The notes beneath the pieces were generated by a model, which was not told the origin of the DNA, searched no databases, and was given only the letters and a program-made list of their open reading frames with translations. A program made the translations under genes and the position numbers. Source: JAPPHA01 sp965242975 (GTDB lineage: Bacteria > Pseudomonadota > Alphaproteobacteria > Rhodobacterales > Rhodobacteraceae). From it: a DNA stretch of 64,000 nucleotides. The stretch spans positions 3,596,001 through 3,660,000 of the forward strand of contig CBDETS010000007.1 of assembly GCA_965242975.1 (NCBI GenBank). The letters are read 5' to 3'. Shown here piece by piece: positions 37,107 through 45,340 of this stretch. How positions within the stretch are numbered: the stretch's first letter is position 1; every line of letters begins with the position of its first letter.

Positions 37107-38596
37107 TCTTCATTCCTCTTCCTGCTCGGTTTGGCTGGCAGCTTAAGTTCCAGAGCCTGGTAGATCTTCTTTGCCAGCCCTCCATAGCCACTGAATGCAC
37201 CTGCCAGCGATTTACGCGCGGCTACAGACTTTGCGCGGCGTGTTTCCTGCATCTCGGACAGTCCCGGCAAAACCTGCTCGTCAAAGAGTGCCATCGCCAC
37301 CGTGCGCAACTCTGCCAGCCAGCCCTTAGGGTCGGGACTGACATTGTTCGAAAGCACAGCGACACGTCCGATAAAGGATTGCTGCGTTTGGTCGAAGAAC
37401 GCCTGCTTCGCCGCGTTCGCTGCTCCGGTTACGGTTTCGCGCTCTCCCATCCCGTCGCGAATGCAAACTGACAGTGCGTAGCCCGTGTGCTCGGCGGCTT
37501 CGATCATCGCAATCGCCGACCGTTCCGCTTCGGGCGTCAGAGGAAAGACCGGTTGCTCCGACCAGAGGAAATCCAGGGGTTTCATGTTTTCCATGGCCCA
37601 GCCGGCGACAATCAGATCCACCCGGGATGCACCTGGAAACGTCTGACGCCAATTCAGGTACCGTTCCAGATTGGCCGAGCGGCGGCGCTTGTCGGATTGC
37701 AGAATGACGCCGCGCCAGTTGCGATAACCAAATGGGCCGGGTTTGGGATGCATCGGCAAAAGCTGCCCCTTGGCATCCTCGTAATAAGGCGACAGATCGT
37801 GCACCCACTGGGCATAATTTGTACCACGGGGTCTCTGAATGACGCCCGTCACCGCATCGCCGTCCGCAACCAACCGCAACCGGCGCGGCTGTCCGAAGAA
37901 CATCTCGGGCGGGGGACAGTTCATCGAGTCGCCGTCAGGCACCACGACCTGCCCTTTTTCCGAAGTCACGGTGGGCCGTATCCAGGGCAACGATGACAAT
38001 TCGTCCGGATGCAGCGCCTCTCCATACGGCACGTTGGCCCAGATCAGCGGCCACAGTCCCTCTCCCTTGGGACGGACCAGTGTCACCAGCGGTCCGCCGC
38101 CGCGCATCGAGGTTCGAATGCCCGACCCACCCGCCGGCGCAAAGGCCTGCAACGTAAAGAGCGCCATTGCCGCAAGTGGCAGGGGCAAAACATGGTAGCG
38201 GTTCCGCCTTACCATCAGGTCGGAATTTTTCTTTTTCGCGATGCCACCGGCAGAATCGATGAACAGCATGTCCGGCGGGTTCGGCTTACCTTCCAGTGGT
38301 TCGAAATCCTGTAGAAAGCGCGGCCCTTCTCCCAACAGGTTGAATGCCGGGGCCAGGGGGGCGAGTGCCGCCCGAAGGGTCGCCTGATCAGGCCGTTCAT
38401 TCCGGGCGTCTTCATCCCCTGGCGGGCAGGCCAGATAGATCAAGCCGATCAGCAGTTCGTGGCAGGCCAAGTTCAGGTCGGGTCGCGGCCAGGCAAAACC
38501 CAGAATTCCCGGTTCGGCAATCTGGTCGGGGCGAACAGCCGTCGTGCCGTTGCGATGGTGAACTGGAATCCAAGGGTCGGAAACGAGGTTTAGCAC
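37103..38596 (-). CDS. cse1: Cascade large subunit Cse1 (CasA, Cas8e)
   Basis: A 497-residue protein starting at the GTG at 38596 (LNLVSDPWIPV is the conserved I-E Cse1 N-terminus), with GGAG about 9 bases upstream. A longer frame from 38827 would add 77 unrelated residues. The central part contains FGQPRRLRLV and GTNYAQWVHDLSPYY, and the C-terminus is the four-helix bundle. Cse1 reads the PAM and recruits Cas3. It is the first gene of the cse1-cse2-cas7-cas5-cas6-cas1-cas2 operon and lies 1 kb from cas3, an unusually large gap. Confidence 0.95.
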   Translation of the reverse strand: MLNLVSDPWIPVHHRNGTTAVRPDQIAEPGILGFAWPRPDLNLACHELLIGLIYLACPPGDEDARNERPDQATLRAALAPLAPAFNLLGEGPRFLQDFEPLEGKPNPPDMLFIDSAGGIAKKKNSDLMVRRNRYHVLPLPLAAMALFTLQAFAPAGGSGIRTSMRGGGPLVTLVRPKGEGLWPLIWANVPYGEALHPDELSSLPWIRPTVTSEKGQVVVPDGDSMNCPPPEMFFGQPRRLRLVADGDAVTGVIQRPRGTNYAQWVHDLSPYYEDAKGQLLPMHPKPGPFGYRNWRGVILQSDKRRRSANLERYLNWRQTFPGASRVDLIVAGWAMENMKPLDFLWSEQPVFPLTPEAERSAIAMIEAAEHTGYALSVCIRDGMGERETVTGAANAAKQAFFDQTQQSFIGRVAVLSNNVSPDPKGWLAELRTVAMALFDEQVLPGLSEMQETRRAKSVAARKSLAGAFSGYGGLAKKIYQALELKLPAKPSRKRNEE

Positions 38597-39123
38597 GTTG
38601 CACGACTCCTGGCTGAACGAGTGGCCATGCACTCGAGATACTCGGGAGAGCACTCCGGCGCAGTGGGCGAACCACATCGAACGAATGCCCTGCGTAGCGT
38701 GGCCACGATAGTGTCCGGGATGCAGCATCCCGCTGACCTGTGATGGTTTGCCTCTGCCGCGCCGAGAGAGGCGCGACCCGTGGCATCGGCCGCATGCCAC
38801 GAGAAGGTGCAGGGGAGAGCCGTCCACCGTTTGGACAAAGGTGTGACCGGCTCGGTCCTTGTTACATGGGCCAACCGTTGCTCCATCGCATTCTCAAACC
38901 GTCGCGTCATCAAGGTCAGGCACAATACCACGATCCTGGCCGTAAAATAAGTGACTGTTCGTGTATTTGGTGTGTTAATTTCGGAAATTTACGTGTTGTT
39001 TTCGTGTTCAAAGTTCGCAATCGTCTTGTTTGAATCGGTGGCTCATGGCAAAAAGGCCTGAAAGAAGGGTGCAGCAGGAATCCGTTTGTTTCGCCTTGAA
39101 CGGCTCGCAAGCGCCACGATGGG

Positions 39124-39139
39124 TGTGATCTTGTTCACG
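39124..39139. promoter_or_regulatory. CRP/FNR-superfamily-like binding site
   Basis: TGTGATCTTGTTCACG agrees with the CRP consensus TGTGA-N6-TCACA at 9 of 10 positions. It lies 530 bp upstream of cse1 in the cas3-cse1 gap, next to the palindrome GTCACTTGTGAC (39139-39150). CRP control of cas genes is known in other bacteria; here the regulator is inferred from the motif alone. Confidence 0.4.
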
Positions 39140-39466
39140 TCACTTGTGACTGCTCAGGAAACTCTTCATGAGAGGAATGAACTGTATTGGTATGTCTACG
39201 GTATATTCTCATTCCCCTCACCCTCTCGTTGCGCTTCGATCGGGATGGAACCACGGCCAACGCTCAAATTCCAGGACGAGGTCTCGGTCGAACCCGCGCC
39301 ATCAATGACACAGGCCGCTTATGGTTTGGGTCACTCTCTTGTAAGGGTGCCAAGGCGCGCCAAAGGATTTACGGCCTCGGCAGCCCCAATCGTAAGGCAT
39401 GTCCAGCATAGCATCCTCTCAGTTGAAGCAAAGTCCCCTTTTTCTTTCGCGACATGGCCGACGGTA

Positions 39467-39558
39467 CACGGGGGTGGGGACCACTGACTATAACCTTCTG
39501 AATCCCATAGACATAGCAATACCAAGATTTGACATGTCCTTGCATGTGCAGGGAACGA
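39467..39558 (-). ncRNA. Candidate mini-CRISPR-derived regulatory RNA (CreA/CreR-like)
   Basis: A solitary repeat-like sequence at 39530-39558 is in the same orientation as the array and begins 31 bp after the cas3 stop. The stem is preserved by paired changes: the array has CCCCGC/GCGGGG and this copy has CCTTGC/GCAGGG, giving one T-A replacement and one G-U wobble. A minus-strand TTGACT (39593-39588) is placed as a -35 for a start near 39558, though the -10 is poor. Downstream, 39467-39484 (GTGGTCCCCA on the minus strand) could be a truncated second repeat. Bases 9-25 of the pseudo-spacer (39505-39521) match 39185-39201. Known CreA/CreR RNAs have this layout, but the RNA has not been shown. 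Confidence 0.45.
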
Positions 39559-39589
39559 ATCGTCCGATTTCAGTTCCAGTGTTGGCAAG

Positions 39590-42115
39590 TCAAATCATTG
39601 ACGGTCGGACCAATAGACCCAACTTCCGATCATAGCGTAACCCGAATGAAATATCGCCCCCCCGATCCACTACTGCGATCTGGATCGTCGAGCGTCTCCA
39701 ATCCGGCCAGGTTGCCTTAAACTTGATGACTTCAGGCGTATCCTGATTCACCCCACCCAGTTTCTCATAGCGCGCACGGGACATCTGCACCTCGGATGAT
39801 TCCCAGCTATCGGCGAACGGCACGAGCCCGTCTGGCCCGGCACGAGCCAGCCAAAGCGTAACCTGCGGAATACCCAAGCGAGTCGCCAATCTTTCCTCAT
39901 CGTGGACCTTTTGGGCAGCTGCCAGATAATCCAGAAGTTGACCATTCCGGTGGGTGGCCAACAGCTGGTTTTTCGCCATCTGGCGTTCGATCATCACCTT
40001 TCCAAGATCATCCTGCTCGGCATCGCTCAAGGCTTCCGGCACCTCTTCAAGATCCGGCCCATGAACCGCCTCGATCATTTGGCGCAGGCCGTCTGGCGCC
40101 CGGATTGCCCCTGACGCGAACACCGCCCGCGCGGTGCGCCACTGATCGGACAATGGATAGACCCAAGCACCCGCGGGCAGCACCCGGTGCAGCCAGCAGC
40201 TATCCTCCACGGTTTCGGGGTCGGGCGACAGGATATGCATTGCCGGTCCCGGCACCGGGCGCTCCCTGGCGGGCCGCAGGTCCATATGCCGCCAAAGCCG
40301 CCCTGCTCTTTGGATTAACGAACCGATCGGAGCCAGGTCGCTAACCATCAAATCGAAATCCAGATCGAGCGATGCTTCGACCACCTGTGTCGCCACCAGC
40401 ACCCTGCTTCGACGCCTAGTCCCATCACGGCCGAAGTACCTCCGCAGTTCCTCTTCCTTCCTCAACCGGTCAGCGACTGTAAACCGTGCGTGCAACAGAT
40501 CGGTCAAGATCCCTTGGCTTTCAAGTGTTTGCATCGCAGCGATAGCATCGTCCACGGCGTTGCGTATCCACACGCAGGCAGCGCCTCGCCTCACACCTTC
40601 CTGGATCCGTTCCAAGGCAATTGCTGCATCGACACGTTCAATCACAATGGTCCGGCAGGTCGAAGGTACAGGAGCGGGTTCGCGGGAATTGACTTCCTTG
40701 CTGACGATCGTCAACTGCGGGTAAGCATCGCCCTCAATCTTCGAAGGTCTCCGATTCCCCAGTCCGCGCTGAAACGCTTCCGCATAGCCATTGCGCATCT
40801 TCGCAGGCAACGTGGCGGTCATCACGACTGCCGATCCGCCCAGCATGGCATGGAATCTCAGCAGCGTGCGCAACTCTTCGTCCATGAACGGATCATAGCT
40901 GTGCGCCTCGTCTACGATCAGGATCTTGTTTGACAGCGCCCAAAGCCGAAGCGTGTTGAACCTCGTGGGCAAAACGGCCAGCAGCGCCTGGTCGATGGTG
41001 CCGACACCGATATCCGCCAAAAGGATCCGCCGCCGGTCATCGGCCAGCCACTGGCCGCAGGTCACCGGTTCGCCAGGGTCGGAACCATCGTTGCCGCGAA
41101 TTCTCCGAAACAGCGCATTCTGCCGGGCACGCCCGTGCGAAAGCCCGAGCGAAGGCAGGCCTGCAAACAGTTCCTCCGCGACTATTGCAATTCTCTCCAG
41201 CATTGCATTTGAGGTCGCCATGGTTGGCAGGGCAAAGAACAGCCCGTCGCCCTTTCCAGCCGTCATCATTCGTGACGCGAGCATGAGCGCAGCCTCCGTC
41301 TTTCCGGAACCGGTCGCATCCTCAATTATCACCAGTGTCGGCCCATCGAGCAGGTCGATTTCGCGCATGGCCCGCTGCATGGGGCGTAGCGTTGTCCGGT
41401 TTGGCAGAATCACCGCATCGGCTCGCGGTTGTGCGCGGTGAAGTCCGGCCGCCGCGACAGCGCGTTTCGCGTGCTGGCGTGCACAACTCCAATAGTTCGC
41501 GACCGGAATGTCTGCCGGTCTGCAATCAAACCAGTCGGAGTTCGATCCGATCCAGTCCGCCTGGATCGTCAACCCTGAAACTCTCCAGCTGAGCGCTTTC
41601 GCATCGCTGGTGGAAAGACCTTCCACGGACGCTTTGGGAAACAATTCGCCGACCGACGCGATAACGTCGGAAGCCACCTCAATGGCCATAGTTCCAATTG
41701 CGGTCATCCATCGCCGCTCCGGGATGCCGGTGCCATCGTCCAGTTCCGGTGGCCCGCCATGGTGACCAGCGACCGCGGCATAGAGGGCACTTCTTGATCC
41801 GGGAGAGCCTCCGATTTGCTCGCTCAGCAGTCCATCGTGGTGCCGGAGAAGCATGAAACTCAACTGGGAATGATACTCCTTCCGTGCAGCAACACCCTTT
41901 ATTTGTTTCCGAAAACTTTTACTGATTTTTCCGAGGTCGTGCAGCACGATCAAAAATACAATCGCTTGGTCCCAGTCGTCAGACCCCGTAACCGGACGTT
42001 TCTCAATCAGGCGATCGGCAACCGCGCCGACATCCAGCATGTGCCACAACGCAGGGTGAAAGACGCCGTTGATTTTTTTACCTGGCCACGCGGCAACCAC
42101 CCCTGGGTCAATCAC
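39590..42115 (-). CDS. cas3: CRISPR nuclease-helicase Cas3, type I-E
   Basis: An 841-residue HD nuclease plus SF2 helicase. The HD site is seen in HPALWHMLDV and VLHDLGK. Helicase motifs are Walker A EDATGSGKTEAAL, DEAH in LIVDEAHSYD, TATLPAKM (motif III), and QRAGRLWRH (motif VI) with VATQVVEASLDLDFD before it. Cascade recruits it to degrade target DNA. The start at GTG 42115 (IDPGVVAAWPGKK) leaves a full-length protein, and no ATG fits better. It has its own upstream region, separate from the Cascade operon. No key residue is missing. Confidence 0.96.
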   Translation of the reverse strand: MIDPGVVAAWPGKKINGVFHPALWHMLDVGAVADRLIEKRPVTGSDDWDQAIVFLIVLHDLGKISKSFRKQIKGVAARKEYHSQLSFMLLRHHDGLLSEQIGGSPGSRSALYAAVAGHHGGPPELDDGTGIPERRWMTAIGTMAIEVASDVIASVGELFPKASVEGLSTSDAKALSWRVSGLTIQADWIGSNSDWFDCRPADIPVANYWSCARQHAKRAVAAAGLHRAQPRADAVILPNRTTLRPMQRAMREIDLLDGPTLVIIEDATGSGKTEAALMLASRMMTAGKGDGLFFALPTMATSNAMLERIAIVAEELFAGLPSLGLSHGRARQNALFRRIRGNDGSDPGEPVTCGQWLADDRRRILLADIGVGTIDQALLAVLPTRFNTLRLWALSNKILIVDEAHSYDPFMDEELRTLLRFHAMLGGSAVVMTATLPAKMRNGYAEAFQRGLGNRRPSKIEGDAYPQLTIVSKEVNSREPAPVPSTCRTIVIERVDAAIALERIQEGVRRGAACVWIRNAVDDAIAAMQTLESQGILTDLLHARFTVADRLRKEEELRRYFGRDGTRRRSRVLVATQVVEASLDLDFDLMVSDLAPIGSLIQRAGRLWRHMDLRPARERPVPGPAMHILSPDPETVEDSCWLHRVLPAGAWVYPLSDQWRTARAVFASGAIRAPDGLRQMIEAVHGPDLEEVPEALSDAEQDDLGKVMIERQMAKNQLLATHRNGQLLDYLAAAQKVHDEERLATRLGIPQVTLWLARAGPDGLVPFADSWESSEVQMSRARYEKLGGVNQDTPEVIKFKATWPDWRRSTIQIAVVDRGGDISFGLRYDRKLGLLVRPSMI

Positions 42116-42143
42116 ATCTATTCCCCCTGATTCCGCAAAATGA

Positions 42144-42173
42144 ACCTAACTCACCGTAGACGAATTCTGTCAA
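42144..42173 (-). promoter_or_regulatory. Possible cas3 promoter
   Basis: A consensus -35 TTGACA on the minus strand (42173-42168), with only a weak -10 candidate (TTAGGT, 42149-42144) 18 bases later and the GTG start about 30 bp beyond. The poor -10 suggests low or activated expression. Confidence 0.3.
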
Positions 42174-42259
42174 AACCCCCAACAGAGACGTAACAGTTCA
42201 CACTTCTCTTGCGTTCAAATTGACTAATCTTTGGAGGACGTTCCCGAATTCAAGCGTTT

Positions 42260-42475
42260 TCATGGATCTGTTTGAGCGCATTCACTTGCGATACAGAATG
42301 CGTCCCGAAGCACGTCCCGATCACCGATGTGGTTGCAGAGCACAAGAATCAATCGTGCATTGAGTGCGTGGCTTTCATCTTCCGACAGGCCTTCGTGCAG
42401 TCGAATGAGTTCGTCATAGAATCCATCCGGGTCCTCAATGTTGCTTGGCGTATTCAGAACGGCTGATTCTGCCAT
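42260..42475 (-). CDS. DUF2783 family small protein
   Basis: A 71-residue protein from MAESAVLNTPSNIEDPDGFYDELIRLHEGLSEDESHALNARLILVLCNHIGD, the DUF2783 pattern. The ATG at 42475 is preferred over an upstream start at 42499. AGGAGAAG lies just before it. DUF2783 genes are usually found next to MhpA-like FAD monooxygenases, as here, and may encode a small accessory subunit. It is 129 bp downstream of the monooxygenase in the same direction. The biochemical role is unknown. Confidence 0.8.
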   Translation of the reverse strand: MAESAVLNTPSNIEDPDGFYDELIRLHEGLSEDESHALNARLILVLCNHIGDRDVLRDAFCIASECAQTDP

Positions 42476-42604
42476 CTTCTCCTCCTGTCCACAGGGCAAA
42501 CGTCATTTCACCGATTCGAAACCGTTCGATCCGGCAGACGAAATTGCGATGAATCACTGTCCCGGACGCGGACCCCTCAAATGACCCCTAAAAGTAACAT
42601 TAGC

Positions 42605-44266
42605 TCATCGCAGAGCTACGTCAGGGAGACCTTCTGAACGGCCTTTAGAGATGGCCATCTCCAGTCCAGAGATGATCTCTTCGAACGAGGCTTCGATCCA
42701 ACGTGCGGCGACATGCTGATCGGGGCGGAACAGATAGACGGCCCGATCCGCATCCCCAACGTATCTCTCCGCGAGTTCCGTACCACGCGCGCAATCGAAT
42801 CGCGTGATTCCGATATCGATCCCCCTGGATCTTGCCGCCTTCCTCATTATCGATTCGTGCACGTCGCAGTTGAATGTCAAAAGCTGAAAGCGCCCGGTCA
42901 ACACCTCGGTCATCCAGCCCAGATCGGTCGGGGCATCGACCACGGGCGCGCCTGGTCGGGTCCGCGACGGCAGGCCGCTTCCGTCCCCGGAATTCAGGGG
43001 AGAACCATCGTAGACTGCAGGGACAGACAGTCGTCCGGAATTCACGAGAGTTCTCGCGAACGGAACATGCTCGACGAGATCGAGCACCGACTCCCGGAAC
43101 AAGCGGCTGATGGCGGACTTGGGCGTCATGAAATCGGTCGAACGGGTCGAGTTCATGATGTTCTCGTCCGCAGCCAGGCGGCGCTCGAAATCGTAACTGT
43201 CGAGAAGCTCTTCACCGGCAACGCCTCCCGACACGAGCGCGAGTTTCCAGGCGAGGTTTTCCGCATCCTGAATTCCGCCGTTGCATCCCCGTGCCCCGAA
43301 CGGTGACACGAGATGGGCAGAATCGCCGGCAAAGAATACCCGGCCGTGTCGATAGGATGCCATTCCGCAGCACTGGAACGTGTACACGCTGACCCATTCG
43401 ATCTCGAATTCCGTCTCCGGGCCCAGCATCGCGCGAACCCTCGGGATCACGTTTTCCGGTTTGACCACCTCGGTGCGGTCGACGTCCCAGCCGAGCTGGA
43501 AATCGATCCTCCACATTCCATCCGGTTGCTTGTGCAGCAACGCCGAATGTCCACGGTTGAACGGCGGATCAAACCAGAACCAGCGTTCGGTCGGGAAGCC
43601 GGCGTCCATGGTGACATCGACGATGAGGAAGTTGTCCTCGAACACGCGGCCCTCGAATCCGAGCCCCAGCATCGACCGAACCGAAGACCTGCACCCGTCG
43701 CAGGCGACCAGCCAGTCGGCTTCGAGCCCGTAGCGGCCTTCGGGAGTGTCGATTTCCACGGCCACGCCGTTCTCGCCCGCATCAATGGCGACGACCTGGT
43801 TCTGGCCGCGGATTTCGATCGGGCATCCCTCCGAAATCGCCTGTCGGATTCGCTCGAACAGGAATTTTTCAAAGTAGGGTTGCTGAAGATTGATGAATGC
43901 GGGACGCTTGTGGCCCTCCTCCGGCAAAAGGTTGAATTCGTAGATCTGCCGCGTGTCGCGAAACACCCGGCCCACGCTCCAGACGACACCTTTTTCGACC
44001 ATCGGGTCTCCGGCGCCCAACCGGTCCATGATCTCGAGCGTGCGCTTGGAAAAGCAGATGGCGCGCGACCCGGCGCCAACCCCGTCGGACTCGTCCAGAA
44101 CGAGCACGGGAATTCCCCTGAGGCCGAGATCGAGCGCGAGGGTCAGGCCGACCGGACCTCCCCCGACTACGATGATCCGGTGCCGACGGGGACGCGAAGC
44201 GTCCTGGTCCGGAGACCGTCGGTACGGGTAGAGAGTGAACGCGATGTCGTAGCCAGGTCCACTCAC
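42605..44266 (-). CDS. FAD-dependent aromatic-ring monooxygenase (MhpA-like)
   Basis: About 553 residues of the PHBH-fold flavoprotein group. The dinucleotide-binding loop is IIVVGGGPVGLTLALDLGLRG. The DG motif region is DWLVACDGCRSSVRSMLG. The FAD ribityl-binding GD motif is FFAGDSAHLVSPFGARGCNGGIQDAENLAWKL. A thioredoxin-like C-terminal domain follows, as in 3-(3-hydroxyphenyl)propionate hydroxylase. It belongs to the homogentisate gene run, so hydroxylation of a phenolic acid to a ring-cleavage substrate is plausible but not proven. The start is uncertain: GTG 44266 (then SGPGYDIAF) fits relatives, whereas an ATG at 44386 would overlap the MBL gene by 70 bp. Confidence 0.83.
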   Translation of the reverse strand: MSGPGYDIAFTLYPYRRSPDQDASRPRRHRIIVVGGGPVGLTLALDLGLRGIPVLVLDESDGVGAGSRAICFSKRTLEIMDRLGAGDPMVEKGVVWSVGRVFRDTRQIYEFNLLPEEGHKRPAFINLQQPYFEKFLFERIRQAISEGCPIEIRGQNQVVAIDAGENGVAVEIDTPEGRYGLEADWLVACDGCRSSVRSMLGLGFEGRVFEDNFLIVDVTMDAGFPTERWFWFDPPFNRGHSALLHKQPDGMWRIDFQLGWDVDRTEVVKPENVIPRVRAMLGPETEFEIEWVSVYTFQCCGMASYRHGRVFFAGDSAHLVSPFGARGCNGGIQDAENLAWKLALVSGGVAGEELLDSYDFERRLAADENIMNSTRSTDFMTPKSAISRLFRESVLDLVEHVPFARTLVNSGRLSVPAVYDGSPLNSGDGSGLPSRTRPGAPVVDAPTDLGWMTEVLTGRFQLLTFNCDVHESIMRKAARSRGIDIGITRFDCARGTELAERYVGDADRAVYLFRPDQHVAARWIEASFEEIISGLEMAISKGRSEGLPDVALR

Positions 44267-44315
44267 AACCGTGGTCTCCGATCGAACGTTTCCGAGCGCG
44301 ACAATTCCGAAGGCT

Positions 44316-45266
44316 TCAACCCTGCAGGGCTTCCCACATTTCGAGATCCCGCGCCGCCGTCCAGATACGCGGCGTGTCGATTCCACGCGCTTCGTCGAAC
44401 GCGCGCGATACGTTGAACGGCAGACAGTGTTCGTAAATTGCGTAATCGGCGAATTTCGAATCGCATTCTTCGCGAACAGAGTCCCAGGCGTCCTTCAGGG
44501 ACCCGCCCCGTGCCGCAACGCGGGCCGCCGGCAGGTAGGTCGAGCGAAGGAAATCGCCGGTGCTCTCGATCGCGGCCCGGACCTGGTCACGTCCGACCAG
44601 CGCCGATCCCCGGCCGGGTGCAACGGAGAGCGGCCTGTAGGCGTCAACGGCAGCCAGCGTGCCATGCCAGTCATTGAAATGTCCGTCCCCGCAGTAACAG
44701 GCCGACTTGAACTCCACGATGTCGCCCGTGAACATGACCTGTTCATCGGGCACCCAGATCACGATGTCACCAGCGGTGTGCGCCCGCCCGAGATGCATGA
44801 GTTCAACCCGGCGGTTGCCGAGATAGACGGTCATCGCATGCGAAAACGTCGTGGTCGGCCACGTCAGACCGGGAATCGATTCATGTCCCTCGAACAGCCG
44901 CGGGAATCGCTGGAACTCGCTGTCCCAGTCTTCCTGTCCGCGTTCGACAACCATGGCTCGTGCCGTATCGGACATGATCACTTGCCTGGCATGGTAGGCC
45001 GAGGCGCCGAGCACCCTGACGGCATGGTAGTGCGTGAGCACAAGATGGGTTATCGGCTTGTCGGTCACGCTCCGGACCCGGTCAATGACCATGTCGGCAA
45101 GCCTGGGGGTCGCCTGGGCCTCCACGACCATGACCGCGTCATCGCCGATGATGACGCCGGAGTTGGGATCGCCTTCTGCCGTAAATGCCCAGAGGTCCCG
45201 ACCGACTTCCGAAAAACTGATGGTCTTGGTTCCGAGGTCTCCTTGCGAGGCAAATTCCTTAGCCAT
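44316..45266 (-). CDS. MBL-fold metallo-hydrolase with incomplete metal motif
   Basis: A 316-residue metallo-beta-lactamase-fold protein. The usual THxHxDH is THYHAVR here: the HxH pair remains, but the Asp and following His are Val and Arg. Other fold elements are present (DAVMVVEAQATPRLAD, MHLGRAHTAGDIVIW, VMFTGDIVEF). This change seems typical of the subfamily found with FAD monooxygenases and homogentisate genes. It may bind one metal or act on a substrate different from classical lactamases. ATG at 45266. It lies between the fumarylacetoacetase and monooxygenase genes with short gaps, so it is likely in one operon. Confidence 0.85.
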   Translation of the reverse strand: MAKEFASQGDLGTKTISFSEVGRDLWAFTAEGDPNSGVIIGDDAVMVVEAQATPRLADMVIDRVRSVTDKPITHLVLTHYHAVRVLGASAYHARQVIMSDTARAMVVERGQEDWDSEFQRFPRLFEGHESIPGLTWPTTTFSHAMTVYLGNRRVELMHLGRAHTAGDIVIWVPDEQVMFTGDIVEFKSACYCGDGHFNDWHGTLAAVDAYRPLSVAPGRGSALVGRDQVRAAIESTGDFLRSTYLPAARVAARGGSLKDAWDSVREECDSKFADYAIYEHCLPFNVSRAFDEARGIDTPRIWTAARDLEMWEALQG

Positions 45267-45340
45267 TTTCTTTCCGTCCTGTTGTTCCCTGGTGCCTGGT
45301 CACGGCCATCTCCCGATGCCGGGCGCGACGTGCCCCTCAA

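Larger units (their letters stand above)
38597..39589. other. Gene-free cas3-cse1 gap with regulatory features
   Basis: About 990 bp between the cas3 stop and the cse1 start. No credible protein gene on either strand. The section 38938-39015 is AT-rich and is the probable promoter zone of the Cascade operon (minus-strand TTGAAC near 39014 is one possible -35). Other contents are a CRP-like box, a GTCAC-TT-GTGAC palindrome (39139-39150), a degenerate CRISPR repeat at 39530-39558, and a 17-bp inverted match between 39185-39201 and 39505-39521. Confidence 0.6.

Noticed and set aside
39213..39246. Second repeat-like element on the plus strand (TTCCCC...GGGATGGAACC) just after TATATT
   Set aside because: The halves resemble the repeat but the loop is about 9 bases too long and an extra G lies in the handle; too weak alone.
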